Source: Aminivibrio sp.
GTDB lineage: Bacteria > Synergistota > Synergistia > Synergistales > Aminobacteriaceae
Assembly: GCF_016756745.1 (NCBI RefSeq)
Contig: NZ_JAESIH010000047.1
Location: 16,900-80,899 of the forward strand
Reading direction: 5' to 3'
Length of the DNA stretch: 64,000 nt
A program made the translations under genes and the position numbers. Shown one piece after another: positions 15,855 through 24,906 of the stretch. How positions within the stretch are numbered: position 1 is the stretch's first letter; every line of letters begins with the position of its first letter. Below the pieces are notes generated by a model. That model was given only the letters and a program-made list of their open reading frames with translations, did not search any database and was not told where the DNA came from.

Positions 15855-16892
15855 CTATTTCGCCTTCTCGTTCGCGTTCTTCGCACACTCGAGGGCGAGG
15901 TTGAGCCAATCCTCACCAGCCTTGGACTTCAGCCATTCCACGTAAGCGGGCTGGCCGGCAGCACGGAAAGCGTCCATTTCTTCGTTCGTGGGTGCGTAGG
16001 CGACCATGCCTTTTTCAACAAGGAAATCGATATCCTTTTTGTCCTGATCGGCCATGGCCTCTCGGTTCAGGGCGTTGGCCTTTTTCCCTGCCTCGATGAC
16101 GGCCGCCTTGTGCTCCGGCGTGAGTGAATCGAGGAAATCGCCGTTGATTACCAGGAACTGGTCGGAATACTGGATGTTGGCCAGGGTGAGGTATTTCTGC
16201 ACTTCATAAAGACTTCCCATCTTGATGTACATGGCAGGGTTCATCTGGCCGTCCACCACGCCGGTCTTGAGGGCCATGTAGAGTTCCGTCCACGGGATGG
16301 GGGTTCCGCTGGCACCGAAGGACTTGTACAGAATGATCTGGCCTTCGTCCATGCCGCGGAATTTCAGTCCCTTGAAGTCTTCGGGGGAGCGGATTTCCTT
16401 CTTGTTGTTCGAGAAGGCGAGGAAGCCTCCCTCCTCCACGGCTTCGAGGAGATAGGCGCCGGTGCGCTTGTGGAACTCTTCCTTCGCCCTGTTCCAGTAC
16501 CGGCTTTCATCGAAGAAGAAGTGAGCAGCCTTGTAGTTGTTGAACATGAATGGTATGGCGGAAGCGTAGATTTCCGGGAAGACCGGCGCAACTCCGGCAA
16601 AGGAAGCCACATTGATGATGGGTTGGTTCATTCCCTGCTTCGAGAGCAGTTCCATGCGCTCTTCCTCGTTCCCGAGCTGGCTGTCCGGGAAGAGCTTCAC
16701 AACCACTTCGCCGCCGGTCCCCTCGGCAACCAGTTTGGCGAAGTTTTCCGCGAAAAAGTGCACAGCGTTGTTTTCAGCGTCCGCCGGGCCGTTGTAGGAC
16801 ATTTTGACCTCCAGGGCAGCCTCGGCCCCGAAAGGAACCGCCAGGCAGAACACTGCGACCATAAAAAGCACCGCAAACCTTCGGAACTTCAT
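15855..16892 (-). CDS. dctP: TRAP transporter solute-binding protein (DctP family), second system
   Basis: A 345-residue periplasmic binding protein. Signal peptide MKFRRFAVLFMVAVFCLAVPFGAEA with an A-x-A type cleavage region; then VVKLFPDSQLGNEEERMELL, the conserved FKGLKFRGMDEGQ arginine segment and KTGVVDGQMNPAMYI. GGAGGT lies seven bases before the ATG at 16892. First gene of the dctPQM-vanX operon. The ligand is unknown; the dipeptidase in the same operon hints at peptide or D-amino-acid related compounds, but that is only inference. Confidence 0.92.
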   Translation of the reverse strand: MKFRRFAVLFMVAVFCLAVPFGAEAALEVKMSYNGPADAENNAVHFFAENFAKLVAEGTGGEVVVKLFPDSQLGNEEERMELLSKQGMNQPIINVASFAGVAPVFPEIYASAIPFMFNNYKAAHFFFDESRYWNRAKEEFHKRTGAYLLEAVEEGGFLAFSNNKKEIRSPEDFKGLKFRGMDEGQIILYKSFGASGTPIPWTELYMALKTGVVDGQMNPAMYIKMGSLYEVQKYLTLANIQYSDQFLVINGDFLDSLTPEHKAAVIEAGKKANALNREAMADQDKKDIDFLVEKGMVAYAPTNEEMDAFRAAGQPAYVEWLKSKAGEDWLNLALECAKNANEKAK

Positions 16893-17001
16893 CTTCACTA
16901 CCTCCTTCAGAACGATATGGGATTTTTTTCCGCCGGTTTTCCGGAGGAACCGGTTCCATTCTTCCACACTTTACTCTTTCAGTCCAGACGGTGCTTGCGG
17001 C

Positions 17002-17056
17002 CCCAAATCCGCAGGTTTTTCAGGCAGAGGGGGGAGTCCCCGGTGCTCGCTTGGGC
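17002..17056. repeat. Truncated end of a miniature inverted-repeat element
   Basis: CCCAAATCCGC followed by AGGTTTTTCAGGCAGAGGGGGGAGTCCCCGGTGCTCGCTTGGGC matches one terminus of the dispersed elements, but no GCGGATTTAGG partner is found nearby. It occupies the gap between the second dctP gene and the GH57 gene. Confidence 0.7.
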
Positions 17057-17102
17057 CCCCGGACCAGGGGACGGTAAAGACCTTTCCCTGGGTTCCCGGT
17101 TT

Positions 17103-19556
17103 CTACCGGCGGTTTCTCCAGGCGGGGGGAGGAGGGAAAAAATCCGAGGCGCCGCTCTCGGGCCTGACCTTGAGCATGGCCGAAATGCCTTTATACAATT
17201 CCGACGTTTCCGGAGCAATCTCCCGGTTGCCGTTCAGGATCTTCGCGAACAGATTCTGCACCTCCCAGAGATTCACATCCCACTTTCTCCTTTCAAGAAA
17301 GGAGAGCAGGGCATGGAGTTCCTCGAGGACAGCCCGGTTCTCCGGCGCCTCCCCGAGCCTGGCCAGGAATTCCTCGAGACGCCGGGCGGCAGTATGACGC
17401 AGGGTCTCCAGGTCAAGGGAAATTCCCCAGGTTTCGGCATCCGTCACCCTCCGCTCCAGGAAAATAAAGTCCAGGTGAAGGCTTTCCAAGGCTTTCCGCA
17501 GGTCGTCGTTCAGCACCACCTCAGCGGCGCTCCGGAAGGCTTCCGGTGCGGGCATGGAGAGGGTCGCAAGGAAGGAAAGGACTTCAGAATAATCCCTGAC
17601 CGTCTTCCGGAGCATGTCAGTAACGGCGGCCACGTCCTCGGAGATGATGAGGGTAAGGATCCTCCGCTGTTCGTCCTTGAAAAGGTGCCTGAGAGAGTAA
17701 ACATTATGACCGAAGAACTCGACCAGGGCCTGTTCGTCCCCGCCCCTCAGGGTGGCCTCTATTCTTTCCCGCACTCCGTTTCCGTCCGCCGGAGCGGTTT
17801 TCCGGGCCACCCCGCACAGGACATCCTTTCCGCCCCGGTAGAGTGCCGCCACGAAGAGATCATCCTCCTCGAAGGTGGTCTCGGACATGATCCTGAGGTA
17901 CCCGAGAGCGTACCTGTTGTTCCCGCTTTCCTTTCGCTCGACGGAACACCCGGAAATACGGTAGGAGGAAAAGGCACACAGTTCAGGGGAACAGGCTTTT
18001 TGTTCCCCCGGGACAAAAAGACAGGAAACGGCGAAATGAGCCCCTGCCCGAAGCAGGTCCGCCCGGAGGGGTTCGACGAAGATGTCGAAAATTCTCCGGC
18101 CGTCCCGGAATTCGGCGATGTTGCTTCTGGCCTCGGCAAGCTTCGTCATGAAGGGGGTTCGAAAATCCCGGGCCGGAAAAAGCCGCTCCCCCAATTCAAG
18201 GGCCCTCGCGGCGTAAGCCATCACCTGAAGAGTTTCTATACCGGAAATCTCGTCGAAGAACCAGCCGCAGCTGGTGTACATGAGCATGAGGTTTCGCTCC
18301 ATCTCCAGCAGGGAAACCGACCGGACAAGCTCTTCCCGGGACAGGGGCCGTCCCGCTTCTCCCTCGAGGAATTCCCGGACCTTGTCGCCGTCCCTTCCGG
18401 GCAGGACGGATACATACCTGTTCCTGGCCCCGTAAGGGTCAGGAAGTACCGATCTCCCCTCTTCAGAAAAAAGAGGAGAAAGCGTGTCCCGAAGGCCGTC
18501 CAGGGCTTCTCTCAGGGGTTTTCTCCACCCCTGACTCCAGCCCGCCCTGGAATGGGCGGAACAGCCGCAGTCGCTCCGCCACCGCTCGACACCGTGCACG
18601 CAGCTCCAGGAGGAGTTTTCGGCTATCCTGACCTCGTCTGTGGGGGGGTGCTTTTCCAGATATTCGCCGTAAATGGTAAGATTCACGCGATCGCTCCGTT
18701 CGAGCCTGTCGAGGCAGTAGGCGAGAGCCATGTCCCCGTACTTGTGATGGTGGCCGAAGGTCTCGCCGTCGGTGGCCACGGAGAGAAGGGGAAATTTGGC
18801 GGGAGAGGCCAGGACGGAATCCAGCAGCATGGAGGCGAAGGCACTTCCGTTCCGGAGCGTTTCACCAAAGGCCACCTGCTGGGCGATGCCGCCGTGGTAG
18901 AAAAACAGGACCATGGATTTTCCCGACGGAAGAGGGCAGCGATATGGCCGAAAGACATCCACCCGTTCTCCCGTGACGTCGATCCAGTCTTCTTTGCCCG
19001 CATGTCTTACGGCTGCGGCCTGGCGGGGAGCGAGAATGGTGAAGGAGACGCCGTTTTCGGCCAGGACTTCCAGGGTCTCCGTATCGACGGCGGTCTCGGC
19101 GAGCCACATACCCTCGGGGTCCCTGCCGAAGCGGGCCCGGAAATCCTCCATCCCCCAGATGACCTGGGTTTCCTTGTCCCTTCTGTTTGCCAGGGGGAGG
19201 ATCATGTGGTTATACACCTGGGCGAGGGCGGGTCCGTGGCCGGAGAATCTCGCGATCCCCAGCCCGTCCGCCCGCAGAACAGCCTCGTAGATGTCGGGGC
19301 GTTTTCTCTCCATCCAGGAAAGGAGAGTCGGCCCGAAATTGAAGCTGATGCGGGAATAGTTGTTGACAATGCTCCGGATCCATCCCTCGTCATCGAGGAT
19401 TCTCGCGGCCCCGTTCGGGCCGTAGCACTCCGCCGCGACCCGTTCGTTCCAGTCGTGCCATGGAGCGGCTGATTCCTGTATCTCGATCTCCCCGATCCAG
19501 GGGTTTTCCCTGGGGGGCTGGTAGAAATGACCGTGAATGCATACTGAACGGACCAT
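17103..19556 (-). CDS. Glycoside hydrolase family 57 protein (DUF3536 type)
   Basis: An 817-residue cytoplasmic protein. The N-terminal ~300 residues form a GH57 barrel: HGHFYQPPREN at the start, GMWLAETAVD with the nucleophile position E154, and SVATDGETFGHHHKYG with the acid/base position D263. The remaining ~500 residues correspond to the helical DUF3536 region (RNLMLMYTSCGWFFDEISG is characteristic). GH57 enzymes act on alpha-glucans as amylases, amylopullulanases, branching enzymes or glucanotransferases; the exact activity of the DUF3536 type is not established. Divergent from malQ across a repeat element, so it probably belongs functionally to the adjacent glycogen block. Confidence 0.85.
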   Translation of the reverse strand: MVRSVCIHGHFYQPPRENPWIGEIEIQESAAPWHDWNERVAAECYGPNGAARILDDEGWIRSIVNNYSRISFNFGPTLLSWMERKRPDIYEAVLRADGLGIARFSGHGPALAQVYNHMILPLANRRDKETQVIWGMEDFRARFGRDPEGMWLAETAVDTETLEVLAENGVSFTILAPRQAAAVRHAGKEDWIDVTGERVDVFRPYRCPLPSGKSMVLFFYHGGIAQQVAFGETLRNGSAFASMLLDSVLASPAKFPLLSVATDGETFGHHHKYGDMALAYCLDRLERSDRVNLTIYGEYLEKHPPTDEVRIAENSSWSCVHGVERWRSDCGCSAHSRAGWSQGWRKPLREALDGLRDTLSPLFSEEGRSVLPDPYGARNRYVSVLPGRDGDKVREFLEGEAGRPLSREELVRSVSLLEMERNLMLMYTSCGWFFDEISGIETLQVMAYAARALELGERLFPARDFRTPFMTKLAEARSNIAEFRDGRRIFDIFVEPLRADLLRAGAHFAVSCLFVPGEQKACSPELCAFSSYRISGCSVERKESGNNRYALGYLRIMSETTFEEDDLFVAALYRGGKDVLCGVARKTAPADGNGVRERIEATLRGGDEQALVEFFGHNVYSLRHLFKDEQRRILTLIISEDVAAVTDMLRKTVRDYSEVLSFLATLSMPAPEAFRSAAEVVLNDDLRKALESLHLDFIFLERRVTDAETWGISLDLETLRHTAARRLEEFLARLGEAPENRAVLEELHALLSFLERRKWDVNLWEVQNLFAKILNGNREIAPETSELYKGISAMLKVRPESGASDFFPPPPAWRNRR

Positions 19557-19603
19557 CGGGATACTCCCTTCCCATTACATTTTTGTCAATTATATATCAT
19601 GAC

Positions 19604-19767
19604 CCTAAATCCGCAGGCAGCGGGAGTGTCACCGGTGCTCGCTTGGGCCGCCGGTGCAGATTGTCGTCCTTGACAACTGCACCTGAAACCGACATCCGTG
19701 TCGGTTTCTCGGCCCGGGCGCTGTGCCCGGCGACACTCCCTCTGCCTGAAAAATTTGCGGATTTAGG
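19604..19767 (+). repeat. Miniature inverted-repeat element with 5-bp target duplication (164 bp)
   Basis: The simplest complete copy. Flanked by ATGAC on both sides (19599-19603 and 19768-19772). Terminal repeats are CCTAAATCCGC at both ends, then, after a 9-base AAATTTTTC present only at the right end, a 20-base inner repeat AGGCAG(C/A)GGGAGTGTC(A/G)CCGG. The middle has the GCAGATTGTC...GACAACTGC hairpin and the perfect GAAACCGACA-TCCG-TGTCGGTTTC hairpin. It fills the 298-bp divergent gap between the GH57 gene and malQ. Confidence 0.93.
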
Positions 19768-19854
19768 ATGACTCTGTCCCGGAAGGCGGAGATGGGCCGT
19801 CTTCCTGGTGTAGAATGGCACTGAGAGCGACAAACCGACTACGGAGGTGTTTTT

Positions 19855-21342
19855 TTGAACAGAGCATGCGGCATCCTTCTCCCCGTCCCGTCCCTTCCCG
19901 GAGGGTACGGATCGGGAGACCTGGGAAAGCCGGCCCATGATTTCGTTGACTTTCTTTCCCGTTCCGGGCAGGCCATCTGGCAGGTCCTCCCTCTCACCGT
20001 GACGGACGGCGCCCTCGGCAATTCGCCGTACAGCTCCCCGTCGGCCTTCGCGGGCAATCCCCTGTGCATTTCCCCGGATGATCTTGTCGCGGGGGGGTTG
20101 CTCCTCAGGGACGAACTTTCCGGTCATCCCGCCTTTCCTGAGGACCAGGTAGACTACGGCCCGGCGAGGGAGTTCAAGGAGGGCATCCTGCGGCTCGCCT
20201 TTTCCCGTTTTTCCCCGGGGGAAGAATACCGGGTCTTCCTCAGGGAACAGGAGTACTGGCTCGAAGACTACGTCCTGTTCACCGCCCTCAAGGGACTCTA
20301 CAAGGGCGCTCTCTGGAACGGCTGGCCGGAGAAGATCCGCGCAAGGGACAAAAAAGCCCTGCGGGAAGTCTCCGGTGATCTCCGGTGCGAGCTGGACTAT
20401 CTCCGGTTCACCCAGTACATTTTTTTCTCCCAGATGAAGAGCCTCCGGGAAAAATGCCGGGAAGCGGGAGTGGAACTCATCGGCGACCTTCCCATCTATG
20501 TGAACTACGACAGCGCCGACGTTTGGTCCCATCAGTCCTTTTTTTGCCTTGACGGGGAGCTTCTGCCCACCGAGGTGGCAGGGGTGCCCCCCGACTATTT
20601 CAGCGAAACGGGGCAGCTCTGGGGAAACCCCCTTTACAACTGGAACGCACTGAAAAAGAACGGTTTCTCCTGGTGGATCCGGAGACTTCGCCATTCCCTC
20701 TCCCTGTTCGATATGGTAAGAATCGACCATTTCAGGGGGCTCCTCGCCTATTGGGCCGTTCCTTTCGGGGACAGGACCGCCGAGAGAGGGACATGGAGGC
20801 CGGTCCCATCGGAGGATTTTTTCAGCACCGTCAGGAAGGAACTCCCCTCCCTGCCCTTCCTGGCGGAAAACCTGGGGGTGATCACCCCCGACGTCACGGA
20901 AGCCATGGAGTCCATGGGATTTCCCGGCATGGCGGTGGTTCTTTTCGCCTTCGGCGGCGGAATGAGGGACAATCCCCATATCCCTCACAACTACCGGCGG
21001 AAACTGGCCGCCTATACGGGAACTCACGACAACAACACCATCGAAGGATGGTATTCCGAAGACGCCTCCGAGAACGAACGGCGGACATTCCTGGAGTACA
21101 CCGGCCGTTCCGCCGACGGTGTAAGCGCCGCGGACACGGTCATCCGGCTCGTCCTTTCATCGGTGGCGGAGCGGGCAGTGGTACCGCTCCAGGACTATCT
21201 GGGGCTGGGCTCGGAGGGAAGAATGAACACACCTTCGGTTCCCTCGGGGAACTGGGAATGGAAGGCCCGCCAGGAACACCTCTCCGTGGGGCTCTCCCAA
21301 AGGATGGCGAACCTTGCGGGCATCTACGGAAGAAAATCCTGA
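19855..21342 (+). CDS. malQ: 4-alpha-glucanotransferase (amylomaltase, GH77)
   Basis: A 495-residue cytoplasmic enzyme that transfers alpha-1,4-glucan segments between acceptors. GH77 landmarks: GSGDLG near the start, the nucleophile segment MVRIDHFRG, the acid/base segment FLAENLGVITPDV (asparagine where EDLG is usual) and GTHDNNTIEGWY. The start is TTG at 19855, supported by GGAGGT six bases upstream; the nearby ATG is out of frame. First of four plus-strand glycogen genes. The stop codon is supplied by the repeat element inserted at 21338: without the element the frame would end one codon earlier at TAG. Confidence 0.92.
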   Translation: MNRACGILLPVPSLPGGYGSGDLGKPAHDFVDFLSRSGQAIWQVLPLTVTDGALGNSPYSSPSAFAGNPLCISPDDLVAGGLLLRDELSGHPAFPEDQVDYGPAREFKEGILRLAFSRFSPGEEYRVFLREQEYWLEDYVLFTALKGLYKGALWNGWPEKIRARDKKALREVSGDLRCELDYLRFTQYIFFSQMKSLREKCREAGVELIGDLPIYVNYDSADVWSHQSFFCLDGELLPTEVAGVPPDYFSETGQLWGNPLYNWNALKKNGFSWWIRRLRHSLSLFDMVRIDHFRGLLAYWAVPFGDRTAERGTWRPVPSEDFFSTVRKELPSLPFLAENLGVITPDVTEAMESMGFPGMAVVLFAFGGGMRDNPHIPHNYRRKLAAYTGTHDNNTIEGWYSEDASENERRTFLEYTGRSADGVSAADTVIRLVLSSVAERAVVPLQDYLGLGSEGRMNTPSVPSGNWEWKARQEHLSVGLSQRMANLAGIYGRKS

Positions 21343-21547
21343 ATCCGCACCCCAGCGAGGAGCGTCACCGGAGACCACTTGGGCGGAAAGTGCGGATTGT
21401 CGTTCGTGGCAACTGCCCGGGCGAGTCCCGCGGCTCCCTGCCTTCGCCGGCTGCCTGCCTGTGAAACCGACATCCGTGTCGTTTTCTCTTCCCTCAGGTG
21501 CCCTCCCCGGCGACACTCCCTCTGCCTGAAGAATTTGCGGATTTAGG
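21338..21547 (+). repeat. Miniature inverted-repeat element inserted at the malQ stop codon (210 bp)
   Basis: Begins CCTGAATCCGC (one change from consensus), ends GCGGATTTAGG, and is flanked by AAAAT on both sides (21333-21337 and 21548-21552). Contains the GGATTGTC...GCAACTGC hairpin and the GAAACCGACA hairpin, the latter with one base lost from its right arm. Removing the element and one AAAAT joins AGA AAA to TAG, the ancestral malQ stop; the present stop TGA is inside the element. Confidence 0.92.
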
Positions 21548-21628
21548 AAAATAGAGTCCCTTCTCTTCAAGAAGAGGAGACTTTCTGGTAATATTGAAAC
21601 AGTAAAGAGAGGGGGAATCATTCTCATC

Positions 21629-23365
21629 ATGACATCCATGCACCAGAGAGAACTGGGCAGCTCCATACGAAAACTTGTGGAAAACGACCCCGCCTTCCGG
21701 CCGGTGGCCTATCTTTCCATGGAAATAGGAATAAAAGAGTCTCTTCCCACCTACTCGGGAGGCCTGGGCATCCTGGCGGGCGACATCCTGAAGAGCGCGG
21801 CGGACCTTGGTGTCCCCATGGTAGGACTCACACTTCTCTACCGTAAAGGATATTTCGAGCAGTCCTTCAACGCCGACGGATGGCAGACGGAAAAACCGGT
21901 GCTCTGGCAGCCGGCCCAGGAACTGACCCTTCTTCCGAACCAGGTCTCCCTGACCCTTCAGAACCGGGAAGTTTACGTGCGGGTGTGGCGGTACGAGATC
22001 ATCGGAGGCGGCGGCTACCCTCTTCCGGTCTACTTCCTGGACACGGACTTCGACAACAATCACCCCGACGACCGCAAGCTTACCTGGTACCTTTACGGCG
22101 GAGACCAGCTCTACCGGCTCTGCCAGGAGATGGTCCTGGGGGTGGGTGGCCTGCGGATGCTCCGGGACCTGGGCTACAAGAACATCGAAACCTTCCACAT
22201 GAACGAGGGGCATGCGGGGTTCCTCACCCTGGAGCTCATGAGGGAGCAGGGGTACTACGACCCCGAGAAGATCCGGGAGCAGGTGATCTTCACCACCCAT
22301 ACCCCCGTTCCGGCAGGACACGATTTCTTCCGCTTCGACCTGGTGGACAGGGTCATCTCCCAGGAGGCACTCTCCAACCTGAAGAGAATGCTCCCCAACG
22401 CCGACGGTGTTTCCATGACCGAACTGGGCATCCGCTTCAGTCGGTACGTGAACGCCGTATCTAAAAAACATGCCGAAGTCAGCCGGAAAATGTTCAACAT
22501 GCCGGAGATCGACTGGGTGACCAACGGTGTCCACCCCAGGACGTGGGTCAGCAGCGGTATTCAACGGCTTTTCAATACCTATATCCCAGGATGGGAACAC
22601 GATCCCGGAAGGCTCGTCCAGGCGGTGAAGATGCCTCCCGAGGAGATCTGGAACGCCCACCAGGCATCCAAGATGCGCCTCCTGGCAGGGGTCATGGAGC
22701 AGACCGGCCGCCAGCTCGAACCCGACGTCCTCACCATCGGCTTTGCCCGGAGGGCGGCTCAGTACAAGAGGGCCGACCTGGTGCTGTCGAACATCAAACG
22801 GCTCATGGAAGTGGGGGCGGGAAAGATCCAGTTTGTCTTCGCCGGCAAGGCCCACCCCAGGGACGACGGAGGAAAGGCCGTTCTCCAGAGACTTCTCACC
22901 GCGTCCCAGAAGGTGGACGAAATGATTCCCATTGTCTTCCTCGAAAACTACGACATGGATAAGGGAGCCCTCATAACCCAGGGAGTGGACCTGTGGCTGA
23001 ACACACCCATCCGCCCGAGAGAGGCCTCGGGAACAAGCGGAATGAAGTGCGCCCTGAACGGCGTGATGAACTTCTCGGTCCTCGACGGCTGGTGGATCGA
23101 AGGGTGGCTGGAGGACGTGACGGGCTGGTCCGTGGGTCCCGAACCCAGCGAGTCCGACATGATGCACTACGACGAATCTCTCGATGCCATCGACCTCTAC
23201 GACAAGCTGGAGAAGAAAATAATACCCACCTACTACAACAACCGGGAAAAGTGGATCTGGATGATGCAGCGGACCATAGCCCTCAACGGCAGCTTTTTCA
23301 ATACACACAGGGTGGTACGGGAGTACTGCGAAAAGGCATACAACATCACTTTCCGGGGGATGTGA
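21629..23365 (+). CDS. glgP: Alpha-glucan phosphorylase
   Basis: A 578-residue GT35 phosphorylase of the short alpha-glucan type, releasing glucose-1-phosphate from glycogen or maltodextrin. Landmarks: AYLSMEIGIKESLPTYSGGLGILAGD at the N-terminus, VIFTTHTPVPAGHD, EIDWVTNGVHPRTWVSS, and the PLP-lysine segment REASGTSGMKCALNG in which the lysine binds the cofactor. The ATG at 21629 lies 81 bp after the repeat element. Followed six bases later by glgA, so glgP-glgA are coupled. Confidence 0.92.
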   Translation: MTSMHQRELGSSIRKLVENDPAFRPVAYLSMEIGIKESLPTYSGGLGILAGDILKSAADLGVPMVGLTLLYRKGYFEQSFNADGWQTEKPVLWQPAQELTLLPNQVSLTLQNREVYVRVWRYEIIGGGGYPLPVYFLDTDFDNNHPDDRKLTWYLYGGDQLYRLCQEMVLGVGGLRMLRDLGYKNIETFHMNEGHAGFLTLELMREQGYYDPEKIREQVIFTTHTPVPAGHDFFRFDLVDRVISQEALSNLKRMLPNADGVSMTELGIRFSRYVNAVSKKHAEVSRKMFNMPEIDWVTNGVHPRTWVSSGIQRLFNTYIPGWEHDPGRLVQAVKMPPEEIWNAHQASKMRLLAGVMEQTGRQLEPDVLTIGFARRAAQYKRADLVLSNIKRLMEVGAGKIQFVFAGKAHPRDDGGKAVLQRLLTASQKVDEMIPIVFLENYDMDKGALITQGVDLWLNTPIRPREASGTSGMKCALNGVMNFSVLDGWWIEGWLEDVTGWSVGPEPSESDMMHYDESLDAIDLYDKLEKKIIPTYYNNREKWIWMMQRTIALNGSFFNTHRVVREYCEKAYNITFRGM

Positions 23366-23370
23366 GGCTC

Positions 23371-24834
23371 ATGACCACAGAGCAGGGAAGCGGAAGGCCG
23401 AAGATTCTTCACGTCAGTCCCGAAGCGGTGCCCTTCAGCAAGGTGGGAGGGCTCGGCGACGTGGCCGGGTCTCTTCCGGCGGCACTGCGGGAGAGCGGGA
23501 CTGACTGCAGACTGCTCACCCCGGCCTGGGAGGGAACGCTCGACAGGGCGAGAGAACAGGGCTTCACCCTTACGAAGATCTCCCGGAAGGTCGAGGCCGT
23601 CATTCGCTGGAAGATTTACCGGGGAACGGTCTGGAAATGCTCCGGTCCCGGCATGGTGGCATACCTGTTGGAAGAGCCGTCGCTCTTCGGAAAATCCGTC
23701 TATCCGGCGAATCTTACTCCCGAAACGGTCGTCCCCTTCCTTTTTCTCTCCCTCGCCGCCCTGGACCTTCCCTCAGCGGCATTGTGGAAACCGGACATAA
23801 TCCACTGCCACGACTGGGGAACAGCGCCTCTTCCGGCGGCACTGAGGTGGCATGTCCATTTCGGAGCCTCCGGGGGTGCCTACAAAACGGTCTTCACCAT
23901 CCACAATCTGGCCCACCAGGGGATTCTTCCCCTTGAATCCCTCGGCGACTGGGGCATACGGGATGAAGCAGCCCGGGTGGAAGGAATGGAATATTTCGGC
24001 ATGGCGAACCTGATGAAAGGCGCCCTGGTCGCATGCGATGCCGTCACCACGGTAAGCCCCGGCTATGCGAAGGAAATACAGACCGAAGCCGGCGGAGAAG
24101 GACTGGGAGGGCTCTTGAAGAGTCTTTCCGGCAAGGTCACCGGAATACTGAACGGTCTTGACGACCGCTACTGGGACCCCCGGACGGACCCTCTTCTTCC
24201 GGAACGGTATTCTCCCGCCGATCTGTCGGGAAAAGCCGTCTGCAAAAGAAAACTGCTTGAAAGAGCGGGTTGGGAGGACGATGGACGGCCCTTGGTCGTT
24301 TTCGTTGGAAGAATGGTGGAACAGAAGGGCTTTCCCATCCTTCTGCCAGCCCTCGAAAAGCTTGCCGGAATGGACTGCCGCCTGTTTCTCGTCGGCTCGG
24401 GGCAGACCGAATATGAAGAAGCGGCCGAGAACGCGGCCGCCCGTTTCCCCGATTCGCTATTCGTCTTCAGAGGCTATGATGAAACCCTTGCCCACCTTGC
24501 CTACGGGGGAGGGGACTTTTTCCTCATGCCGTCCCGTTTTGAACCCTGCGGCCTGTCCCAGCTCATTTCCCTCCGGTACGGCACGGTACCAATCGTCCGG
24601 GCCGTGGGCGGCCTCCGGGACACCGTTTTCGATCACGGCACTCCGGAGGGGAACGGCTTCCTCTTCTCCGGGTACACCCCTCTTGACCTCCTGGCGGCTC
24701 TCTCCAGAGCCCTCGAAGTATACCGGGACGACGGGACGATGAAAAAGCTCGTTCTGAGGGGAATGAACGCCGACTTTTCCTGGAGCCGCTCCGCTCCCCT
24801 CTACCGTAAACTGTACGAATCTCTTCTTTCGTGA
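23371..24834 (+). CDS. glgA: Glycogen synthase (ADP-glucose)
   Basis: A 487-residue GT5 enzyme extending alpha-1,4-glucan from ADP-glucose. KVGGLGDVAGSLP at the N-terminus is the ADP-glucose binding loop, HCHDWGTAPLP and FTIHNLAHQG are conserved, and PSRFEPCGLSQLISLRYG carries the catalytic glutamate. The ATG at 23371 is chosen; the frame is open far upstream but that part overlaps glgP in another frame and shows no similarity to GlgA. Length matches the family. Confidence 0.93.
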   Translation: MTTEQGSGRPKILHVSPEAVPFSKVGGLGDVAGSLPAALRESGTDCRLLTPAWEGTLDRAREQGFTLTKISRKVEAVIRWKIYRGTVWKCSGPGMVAYLLEEPSLFGKSVYPANLTPETVVPFLFLSLAALDLPSAALWKPDIIHCHDWGTAPLPAALRWHVHFGASGGAYKTVFTIHNLAHQGILPLESLGDWGIRDEAARVEGMEYFGMANLMKGALVACDAVTTVSPGYAKEIQTEAGGEGLGGLLKSLSGKVTGILNGLDDRYWDPRTDPLLPERYSPADLSGKAVCKRKLLERAGWEDDGRPLVVFVGRMVEQKGFPILLPALEKLAGMDCRLFLVGSGQTEYEEAAENAAARFPDSLFVFRGYDETLAHLAYGGGDFFLMPSRFEPCGLSQLISLRYGTVPIVRAVGGLRDTVFDHGTPEGNGFLFSGYTPLDLLAALSRALEVYRDDGTMKKLVLRGMNADFSWSRSAPLYRKLYESLLS

Positions 24835-24906
24835 CGACCGCCCGGCGCGGAAGAAAAAAGAATCTCCGAACCGAGAATCCAACAACAGTCGAAGGGGGTA
24901 TGCTCC

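Noticed and set aside
16470..19472. Very long plus-strand open frame (1000 codons) opposite the GH57 gene
   Set aside because: Antisense shadow caused by high GC; the minus-strand frame has catalytic motifs and family length, while this one has no recognisable domain and runs through the repeat remnant.
3314..21547. Recurrent 24-bp hairpin GAAACCGACA...TGTCGGTTTC considered as a CRISPR repeat
   Set aside because: Copies are kilobases apart, lie inside inverted-repeat elements, lack regular spacers, and there are no cas genes.
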